A stretch of 64,000 nucleotides of DNA from Gibbula magus (taxonomy: Eukaryota > Mollusca > Gastropoda > Trochida > Trochidae). Shown piece by piece: positions 12,734 to 23,400 of this stretch (the stretch's first letter is position 1; every line of letters begins with the position of its first letter). The notes beneath the pieces were generated by a model. It saw nothing but the letters and a program-made list of their open reading frames with translations. It was not told the origin of the DNA and did not search any database. A program made the translations under genes and the position numbers. Location: positions 43,792,982 through 43,856,981 of the forward strand of contig OW388293.1 of NCBI GenBank assembly GCA_936450465.1, given 5' to 3'.

Positions 12734-13398
12734 TAATTGTCCCCCGCCGCCGCGAAACGCGGAGCGGGGGACATAGTATTCAGCTCCGTACGTCCGTCCG
12801 TCCGTCCGTCCGTACGTCCGCCCCGCTTCTTGTTAGCGCGATATCTAATGAACCGCTCAACCTAGAATCTTCAAACTTGGTACCAGTCTTCATCTTGGGA
12901 ATACGTAGACCTGAAAAGGTTTTGGTGACCTTGACCTCATTTTCAAGGTCACGGCGAGACTTTGACCAGTTTTGAAAATGTTGTTAGTGCGATTCCTCAC
13001 GAACCGCTAGAACTATTGGTTTTAAATTGAGTATCAGTCTTCATTAGGGGAATATCCAGATACAAATCGATTGGGTTGACCTTGAAATTATTTTCAAGGT
13101 CACTACAAGACTTATTGTCAAATGTTGTTAGCACGATATCTCATGAACTGCTGTACCTAGAGTCTTCAAATTTGGTACCTGTCTTCATTTGGGGAATACT
13201 CAGACACCAGTCGATTTGGGTGACCTTGACCCCGTTTTCAAGGTCACTACAAGACTTTGACCATTTAAACATTTTTGCCCGATATAAAAAAAATTGAATC
13301 AAACATGTAAATGTCACTACTCGGTACAAGCTGTGTGTCCATTCTTTTAGGTCATTTCTTAATTGCGGCGGGGGACATGGTCACGTTTGTGACAATTA
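12734..13398. mobile_element. Nonautonomous element with CCCCCGCCGC ends and a GTCC run
   Basis: The left end AATTGTCCCCCGCCGC is answered on the right by GCGGCGGGGGAC and GTGACAATT, giving inverted ends. Inside are a CGTCCGTCCGTCC run and three diverged units of roughly 140-150 bp, each with a TGAACCGCT-like motif, a CAGTCTTCAT-like motif and GACCTTGA...TTTTCAAGGTCA. This is a common molluscan dispersed repeat type. The open frames on both strands come from it. Confidence 0.75.
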
Positions 13399-13788
13399 CT
13401 TGTTTAATTTTAATTTCAATCACAGAACAAATCGAAAATGATTCTAAGTTAAAATTTCACACTTGACATGATGAGATCCAAACGTGCATCCCTTTGTTCC
13501 TTAAACTGGACGCTCTACCAAGGAGCCACAAAGGACATGACAATGAATCGTTTAACAACTCTATCTATAGTCACGTTTCCTTTACCTCAATATAACGATA
13601 GTAAGGGAGACATGTTCTTGTAGAGCGCGAGATTCACGAGCTTTTCGCGAAAGTCGAACAGTCCCCGGCTTCGTTTGCGCGATACTTTTTGTTTGTTCAC
13701 GGCATGGCTTTGTCATTTCATAAGAAACATGTTTCATAATTAATAACCAATTTTGGTAAATATGTGGTCTCCCTTCGCTTTATATGAC

Positions 13789-13928
13789 AGATATACCACT
13801 CTCCCTCGGTTTTGGTTGAAAATGTAGACATTCGGGGTCGGGAGACCCCTTGGGCCTTCGGCCCGCGGGTTCTCCCTCTCCCTCATGTTTACATGTTCAA
13901 CCAAAAACCTCGGTAGAGTGTTGTATCC
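13789..13928. repeat. Imperfect foldback hairpin
   Basis: ATACCACTCTCCCTCGGTTTTGG on the left pairs with CCAAAAACCTCGGTAGAGTG on the right around a GGGCCTTCGGCCC core. Weaker pairing (GGCATGGC with GCCATGC) may extend it to about 13700-13960. It is probably a small foldback transposon. Confidence 0.65.
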
Positions 13929-15279
13929 TTTACTATGAATTATCATGCCATGCAGTGTTAACAACACCAGTCCCTAAATGCTGGTATGCCGGCAATATGC
14001 CACCCGACGTATTAAAGTAATTTACATACTAAAATAAGCTATACTGTATATAACATGTACCATGCCGAAAGGCCACTCTTCAATATAAATTGGTTTAGTC
14101 TGTAAGTGTAATACACGGTTATATATCTGTTTTAATGACCCCTAGCCTTTGAACCTGTTTGAGAACCATGCGAACTTTCATAGCAGTTTAGTTTCATCTG
14201 TACACTTACAGTTAATGCACATAATCAAATAGCATTGACGTGGATGCCTAGGTGCTCTCATTTATACATGGTCGGTTTTCTTTTTTAATAACAAATCTGC
14301 GTCTCTCACTGTAACTGCGTATACTTAGAGAATCTACATGTATCAACAGAATATTTTGTATCTACAATGAAATGACAAATTCTATTACCATGCTTGTTGA
14401 AATGTGATGCTTCCAACTTCCTTTCTAAATAAATTTTGGAAAACTTTTCTTATGTAAAAAAACATATGTTTTTGTGTTTTTTCTCTTTTTTATGTGAAGT
14501 TGTTTTGTTTCCCAAGTTAGATATACAAGCTAAGATTATATTGGTACATCGTTAATGTTGATAAGGATAATGATTGATACATATGCAGTAATGAATGAAC
14601 AACAATGAACTGTTATGGTTTCTTAATCGATGTAGATCCATGCGATACTTAGACATTTAATACTTCTATCGTTAGATATGCATCCTTTTGGTCATAAGGA
14701 CCTCAGTCAGTTACCTATGATCAACAATATAAACACATTTGTGTTTCATACTTAAACGAGATAAAGGATTAATTATTTCATTTACTTTATGTCGTATGTA
14801 ACTATCAAAAAAGGAAGCTTACAATATATCCGCAAAAACGTGATAGTATGAGAGTGTCAAATCATCTTCATAAAGCTACAATATGTTCCTATCATTCAGA
14901 GAACTAACCTTCACTGAAGGCAATTTGTATTTGAAACACTTTCAATACGATTAGTTCATTGTTCAACATAAAGTTCATTTAATCAACTTGAGACATTTAT
15001 CAAATACAAAAGAGGACACGGTGCTATAGCAGGCAAGATAATCAGTAAAGAGTGATGAATACGACTGAAAATTGTCACATCATATTTCAACAGGTAAATA
15101 AAATTAACTTCCTAATTTTGCAAGCCTTATTGTTCGCATTTAGAAGAACGTCGTTTTACAATCTCCTAAACTAGTCGAGAAAGGAGAGTGAGAATGAACC
15201 TTTTTGTTTGTTTTATGAATATCTACAGCAATGACGAGTCAACAAATTAAGTCAAAGAAGGTACTGGCCGAGGTCACTA

Positions 15280-15372
15280 TGGCTGAATGGGTAAGCGGTT
15301 GGTACATGTACAGTCAGTGCTAGCCTTTGGTGCCTTACTCTGAGGGTGTGGGATCGTTCCCGCAAAGGGACT
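15280..15372 (+). repeat. Degenerate tRNA-like segment
   Basis: TATGGCTGAATGGGTAAGCGG resembles a box A of serine/leucine-type tRNAs, and GTGGGATCGTTCCCGC resembles box B about 60 nt later. I could not draw a clean cloverleaf, so it is more likely a SINE head or tRNA pseudogene than a working tRNA gene. Confidence 0.3.
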
Positions 15373-17426
15373 GTTTCCGAGAAAAGGACAAGAATTTGTA
15401 CCATTGCAGATAATGTGATCCTAAACAGAATATTGTTACTTTTTTCATTATCTAAATGACATTAATTACTAAGGTACATGTACATTATGTTTACAACATC
15501 TTGTATATTCTGAATGTTTGACTTACATGACAAGTAACAATCCGCCAACACACATCCAATGTAACAATTTCGTAATTAATGATAACGCTGTAGTGAGCAA
15601 ATTTATAATATCAGAGCATTCAAGTTTTGTTGACATGATGTTAATCACGTGTTGAACAACATGCAGACATAACGGAAAGTCAATACTGGTGTAGAACTCC
15701 TGCAGAGCGTTATCTTGTGCCATAGTCATTCTCTGGGAAAACAACCATATTCCCGTTCAGATGATGAAGGGCAAAAAGTGCTTTTAAATGCAATTGGAAC
15801 TTGTGCAAACATTACCATGAAGTTGTTTGATGCAAAACCCCTGTCTTTGCTGATGTTGATTTGACTTTATGACGTCTTTTTGAATTTCATTCGGAATGGT
15901 TCTTTGGGTCTCATTTTGATAAAACTTCCAAGGTATTGCATTCTTTTCCGGTACCAAGGTGTTCCAGGAGCACAAGTACAGTCCTTGCAAACTGTTCAGC
16001 ATGCAATCGGCCACTATCCCAGTTTCCGAAAGTTTCACGTTTTTTTCTCTCCAAGCATTAACTTCTTAAACATTGAGACTGGAGTCACAATTTGAGGTCC
16101 TTTTCACAGAGCAAGTCTTGGATTACAGCACGAGTAATTTGAATTTTACCAGGCTCATGCAGATCATGTTACCATGACAACATGTGACGTGCATTTTTAC
16201 GAACTGATACCCTTTGACTTTGTAATGGCAACCATCTGTACTCTACAGTATACATAGCTCAACATGTTCTCTGACTTTTACTAATGATATGAAAAACCAT
16301 GGGCTGATATGCAAACAGAAACTATAGCATTAAAACTCGTGTTTCTTTTGCTGGTCAGTATATTTGGATAAAGCGATTTCAACACCGGCGTTGAAATGAA
16401 ACATACCCTAATGAATAGTTTATACTTATTTACAGAACAAGTGTTATCCAGCCGTATTGTTGCTTTAAAATTATATATAATATCTTTTGCCCGGTAATTG
16501 CATAATATGGATGAATGTAAATGATAAACTTATTTAAGCAAATTGTACTAATTAAAAGTTAACGTTTCTCTCTTACTTCGTGAACTCCCTTGGTAAATAA
16601 TAATTATCTCATATTATCATAAACCCCTAATATGGCAATTATGATACTGTGATTATCAAGTCCAATGCCCTGCCTTGTCCCACACGCTGTATAACCTCCC
16701 CACTAGTCCCCCCCCCCCCCATCATGTACATGTACATATATTTTTGAGACGGAGATTTGAAGTATAAAAAAATAAAACAGACTTATGTTGCATGTATGAT
16801 AGTACTGCATTGTCATCAAGACATCGCCCAAGGAAACAATCCTTGATTGACCAGATAAAATAATTCTAAAATTATTCTTTTTATATAAAATTCTTGTTCG
16901 CTTGCTTGAGAAAGATATTAAACGAAACATTACAATTTAGAGATCCAATATAACTAATTGTGAAAAAGAAATACGACACACAGAACAAGAATACATTTTA
17001 TGATCGACGTTTTATTCAACAAGTTTAACATTCTGAACATAAACACTTTTTTCTAAATTACATAGGTACTAAATCCTTCACCATGATTTATACACGAGGA
17101 AGAACGGGAGAGCAGCAGAACTAAAACACGGTGAATATGTATACTGGAGCTATAAACGTCATTCATCACCTGTCCTCCGAGCTGGGCTATGTACATTTTG
17201 TTTCAACTGAAGTATCTCAACAACTATACGTCTTCATATATTTTTCGTAATATTAAAAATACACGTGTCATTGCAAAAGCGTTTCTTGAGGTCTTTAGCT
17301 CGGAACATGTTTCTCTTCACCTATGAAATTTAAAGGAGATGGTTGACGTGTGTTAGAGAATTTTCTTCTGAAGGGAGTTATAACGCAGACATGAGTCGTA
17401 TGACTGGATGACATACCTTGTTGGTC

Positions 17427-20400
17427 ATGGGTATGATGATTCGAATTTGGCTGCTGAAAACTCTGGTCATCATTTATTGCAGCGTCGAAGAGTCATTTGG
17501 TGAGTACAATGTGAGTTTTGTGTGACAGAATGTCATAAAAATAAGGTGATTATTCATTTCTTTGTTTTTCTTGAAAAAATTGCATTGCATAATGTATATA
17601 CTTTTAGGCTTTTTGTTTGAACACTATTTCTCTATATTAATATCCGCATTTTTGCCATTTTTATAACAAAAGCTTAGAATAACAATGTCATTCGTGATGT
17701 TTAAGTGTCATTTTTCGGGAAATGAAAACGATTATAGAAAATGCGACTGAAGTTGACAAGGAAGTTTTAATGTGTTACAAAGTCCGTGAGGAAACAGGGT
17801 ATCAAGATCAAGATGCTTCGTCGTTGTCGGCTTATCAAATATATCAGAATATCTCTTGACATATTTCTTTTACCATATGAAACGTGGGCAGAGTTTGATG
17901 CAATTAAACAAATTAAGTTTTTCTGAACATTCAAATGTTTTATCACTGCATGAAAACGACAAAATATCGATGTGGTGTTAATCTAATCAAAAACGAAATC
18001 AATGTAAAGAATTACAAACGAATGAATTCAAAGACTTGCAATATTGACCTAAAGTAAACAAATTAGACATTTATAAATGAGACAGGATGCACTATTCTCT
18101 GCAATATACATCAAGTCATGCGCTAAACAATATACATGTACGTGGCAGTGCTGTGTGTGCACGTATTTATGTGTGTATTTATATCTTGTTTACGCAGTAT
18201 TTAAAAGAATTTACATGTCATCTGCATAGACATGAACATTTAATTCTTTAAATGAAGTACGAATGTCAAAATGAATGCATCTGTTACAGTAGATTATGTA
18301 AAATGAAGTATGACATGATGGAAAACATGTAGATGAGATATAGCCTAGACAGTGTAATGTAATTCTTAAAGGATAGATGAAATGCATTTTTCTCAAGAAT
18401 GACAGATGATTACCTCTACGTATATTGTATATAGGAATCAATTGAGCATAAAATCGAGACAATATACACTTGCAATTGATAATTAAGACGATTTTAATTC
18501 ACCCATTTTAACACTATCGCAATTTGTTCGGCGAAACCTTTTGAAAATGCTCACTGAGGCGTGACTGTGATAAGCGATAGACGGGGCGGCTAGATAGCTT
18601 CTCCGCCGATGTCTCGTTAATTAATTAATGATAATTATCACTGCCGCTAAATGAATTTATGAGGTGTATTACATCGCCAAAAAGACATGTTTATGTAATA
18701 ATTGTGTAATTGTCATCTGCGGAATTACCTAGTTGGATATCTAAACATTCGATATATGGGAAATTTAAGTTGGTTTATTGAAGATATCTTTGTGAAATTA
18801 ACAATCAAAATGTTGCGAAATTACGTTGAATAGTGACTATCGCTGAAAATCAAATTCCTCCACATACGTCACAGAAGTCATCCCTTCACGGGTCACACCC
18901 CCGCAGACTTTCATTCTGGTCGCCGGGGCTAAATCAGGCGGTTTTTTAAAAAGCCGTATATAAGTAATTTATGGACCGATTTCAGAAATTTAAAATCGAG
19001 CAATTGTCAAATTGACATCCCATTTTAATGAATCCGATTTGGACCATATGTCATTTCATCCATCCTTTAACAGAAAGAATTTAGGCCGGGCTAAGGAAAA
19101 CACATTGATGAAACACTATCTACCATCTCATTTGAAATCATGTTTTCATTTATGTTATATGATTTTATGAACGATTGGATACTCTTTTGTCATGATTTGT
19201 ACACAAGGTATGCGATCCATGGGTCAAAATTTGGACATGTTAGGCATCGTCCCTCAAACCTTTAAACGACACCTTCTACGGCCTTAATAACTCCTTTATT
19301 AGATGAAGATGACCCGCAAATCATCTTTCGATTTTCCCTCAGAAACCAGTTAACTTAAAATGTTCAGAAATACATCTTTGCAGAATGAGTAACAATTTAG
19401 CTCAATTTCATGTCTTTAGCACCAATGATACAGTTGAACCAGATTTCATCTTTTTATCTCACAGCCTGACTTTGATCTCTGTGAACTCGAGACATGCATG
19501 TTTTCATGCATTGCCTTTATAAGGGATGATCTGAGCCAGACACTGCGATGCTTTTGTGAAGAATGCAGGAAGGGAGAGGGGTGTACCTTAGGTTTCTTTT
19601 TTACATGTACGAAAGAACTGAATGAAGTATGATAACTTGAATTGTTTTAGTTATTTTCAAATGGTTTAATACATTGACACTGAACAATTGTGCAAAACGT
19701 TTGCAAGGATGTACACTTTATCTGGAAAACTTATCTTATAACACCCTGGTTTTCAAATTATTCATGTTGTTTAAAGACCGGTCGCTTTCTAGTTATCGTC
19801 TTTAACCATACACGTCCGTGCTGGCATGACATTCCACCGGAATAGGTCTTTGAAGGACATTTACAAGTGGCATACATAGGAACAGAAACTTTTGGATAAC
19901 AACTTCTTTAATGTGAAAATACACGACGTTTCGGAGTATATACTCACTCTTTCATCAGGTGGAATATAAGGAAATATTAAATGTCTGAATAGATAGTTAT
20001 TAGTAAACCTCAAATGCAAATCTATGCAATCTTTGAAAACATCATATTTTACATACTATTTACACTAAGTATGTAAAAATTTTGTCACGACAGGCTTGAA
20101 CTTCTGTAATGGCACAGAGTCTAATTACGGGGTGAGTCTGGTATACAGCAGGACGATGGGAGTCACCCGGTGCAGCTGTAATCTTCGTGTGGAGGACTCG
20201 GTCTCACCTATGTTGAACTACACAGTCAGGGTAGGACAAGTCAGAACTGAGCTCGCCGAGGGTGGGGGTTTCTTCAACCTGTCCCTCTACTCCGGGAAGT
20301 ACACACGAAGCATCATCAACGTCACTCTGCCCGAGAGGACGCTTATTTTCCAGGTACCCCGGAGTGTGGAGAGTCAGGTTACTCTGGATACCGGTCACCT

Positions 20401-23400
20401 AGCAACCAGCCCTAAAGATTTCAGACTGCGCATCTTCAGTGGTAATGGTGATTTTTCAGAGTATTTAAAGCGATATATAATAGATCACGTCAAGAAGAAA
20501 TATTATCATCACAATGTCAAAAGTTCGTCATTCACGCCCAGTTTTATGGACCATCTTCTGTCTAAACGAAGCGACCAAATGTCTAAGAATTTTCATTTGC
20601 ATTATGCATTAAAGTTATGAAATTAATATCCCAAAAGTCCATCATTTATGTAATTTCACCGAATGCAATACATATTCTTAGTATATTAAGGATTGTGAAG
20701 GGAATTATTCTACAATATAAAATTCATTTAATTTTTTAGATGTAAATTTATGGACCATATTTGGCATATTTCGGTAATCCTGAATGTCATAATGCATCTG
20801 CTATTTGACATTCCTTTTCTATGTATATATACGTTGTAGGAAGTAAACGCGCCAACATAACCGTGGCTTGCAGGACGCTATCGGATGAAAGGTTGCCTGG
20901 TAAGCACTTTTGGACGTAACATGTATAAAGTATAATATCTATAATACAATCAATATTTGATTTCAAACGTAGGTAAATGTACGAATGTTAGTCAAACATT
21001 TACAACTCCAAAATAAGACGAGGAGCTCTTTTGTAAGAGTTGGTTATCATTTTTATCTTCCAACGTAACCATTGTTGATTGCATAACAATATATTATGAT
21101 ATGAATTTTCCAAATGGTTCATGTTGAATTTTACCAGGAAGTGTGTCATCCGGCAGCATTCCAGCGATGTCCATACTCAGTACATCTGACACATCACCTG
21201 TCTCCACCTCAGGTGCTCACACATCCACGCCGGTCAGCATCACCGTGTCCTCCGGAACATCTACCACGTCTCCCCATCATGACGCAGTCTTACAGAGTAC
21301 GAGTCAAAACTTTATCTTATACAATACTTGTAGTTGTAGTGGAAGTAATGATACGAGTAGTAGTAGTTGAAGTTGTAGTACAGTTGGTTGTGGTTCGGGT
21401 TGTAGTATTAGTAGATGTGAGGTGAGGTGATGTGGCGTATAAAGCCGCTCTCTACGACTGATAGTATTATTACAGGGAGAAATCCCGCAGCACCATTTGT
21501 GGCTATGCATTGAGGTTAAATCTGCAAGAAATTGCTACAACTAGCGAACCTCAGATGGTATTACGATGAATTTATTGGAGCGTTGCACCCATACCTTACT
21601 GCATGTCCAGAACAGCAATACTTTTAAATCTCAGTCAGAGGTGACACATCAACATATGATAACCTTTGAGTCAGTCTCTGACAGGTATGTCGTGGAGTAC
21701 TTTAAAGCTGCAAAACCAACGACCCGATCCCTACTAGATATGTGTATGACAATAATGACACCATTCTTCCGGCAGCAACTAAGATGGTCAATACAGGAGT
21801 GCAGACCGTCACCTGTCAACAATCCACAATCAAACCTCTCCTCACTTGACTTGATTGCAACATCATGAAAAACTAGACCTGTATCGAAGTTATTGTTTCT
21901 GTCAAAAGTAATAGAAAAAGTTGTGTGTGTTCAGCTCTCAAAACATCTGAAGAAAAATAATATGTTTAACCACTTGGAATCTGCAAACATAGCCCGCCAT
22001 TGTACAGAAAAAGCTAGCGCTACTAAAAATGCTGAATGACATGACACCCGAGCGATTCCGTTCCTATCTCTCTGACAAAGATGCAACCCATCTACATTTC
22101 AATTGTGAACACACGTCTTTAGAACGTCGTTTGAGTCCCATAAGGATCAGTACTCGGCTCCATCCTATTGTACTGTACACCTCTTGGGACTTTACTGCAA
22201 CAGCAGAAAATACCATACCATCTCTTTGCAGATGATTCACAGCTCTCCAAATCGTCTAAAAATTAATCCCTCGGACGCTATCTCGATCTCGAGAAATGTT
22301 ACGATGACGTCAAACTATGGATGTCCAGCAACTAGTTACAGCTTAATGACTCAAAACCAGATACCATCCTCATTGGATCTTTCACAAACACGATCTGACG
22401 AAGATTCATACCATCCTCATTGGATCTGTCACAAACACGAACTGACGAAGATACATACCATTCGCATTGGAGCTGCTTCATTTCCAATCTCAAACAGTGT
22501 GAAAAACCTAGAATTTTACGTTGACAATGAGCTCCTTCTTGATACATATGTCTCCTATATTTCTAGAGAATGCCATTTCCAGATAAGCAACATTGGGAAA
22601 ATTGGCAAGATCCTTACAAGACGTGCCTCCACAGTCACAATTCCTACTGAGTGTTACTCATGCAACTGAGTGGAACAAGTTTGCAAATCAGCTTGTCAAG
22701 ATCTTTCAACTCTAAAACTCAATTAAAATCTCATCGGTTCAGAGCTGCATTTACCATCTCCTAACTGTGCGCTTGGAGCATGCCATGATGCACGGATTAT
22801 AGGGCTTTCAAAGACTAGGGAACTTCGTCGACGATGGACGATGAATACGACGTTGAATTGAATAGAAGACTGAAGGCTGTTGTTTTGTTGGTCGACCATT
22901 TTTCTTTATCAACGTATATTCCCGAGCCGGTGTTACAATCACATCTTAGAGTACACTACAACGTCCTCATCAAAATCCGGTCGTGGAGACTCTCTCCAAG
23001 CGTCCGACTCGGGGCGTCGATGGACTAAATGTACATAAGGCTGTGTTGGAGTCTAGCACGCAGGGTGTAGACTGGTCAGTCCGGTTGCAGCCTAGCCGAG
23101 CCTGTCGGCTGTCCACCCGTCTCCGTTGCTGGTCAGTGCGAGTCTGTTACGACAGCGTCTCCAATATTGTAAATTGCATGCACAACAAAGAGAACATTAA
23201 AGGATAGATGAAATGCATTCTTTTCAAGAATGACAGATGATTACCTCTACGTATATTGTATATCGGAATCAATTGAGCATAAAATCGAGACAATATACAC
23301 TTGCAATTGATAATTAAGACGATTTTAATTCACCCATTTTAACACTACCTCAATTTGTTCGACGAATCCTTTTGAAAATGCTCACTGAGGCGTGACTGTG

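Larger units (their letters stand above)
13399..17426. other. Intergenic region, mainly unassigned
   Basis: Between the transporter and the first receptor gene. It holds a hairpin at 13789-13928, a tRNA-like segment at 15280-15372 and a C run at 16710-16720. The minus strand from 16270 to 15523 has fewer stop codons than expected, but no domain was recognised. A short ATG-to-TGA frame at 17391-17411 precedes the receptor ATG; a TATAAC at 17379-17384 about 43-48 nt before that ATG is a weak core-promoter candidate. Confidence 0.4.

Noticed and set aside
15523..16270. Possible minus-strand gene (84- and 73-residue frames in a row)
   Set aside because: Fewer stops than expected but no known motif, no convincing splice sites and repeated frame changes; perhaps a decayed transposon.
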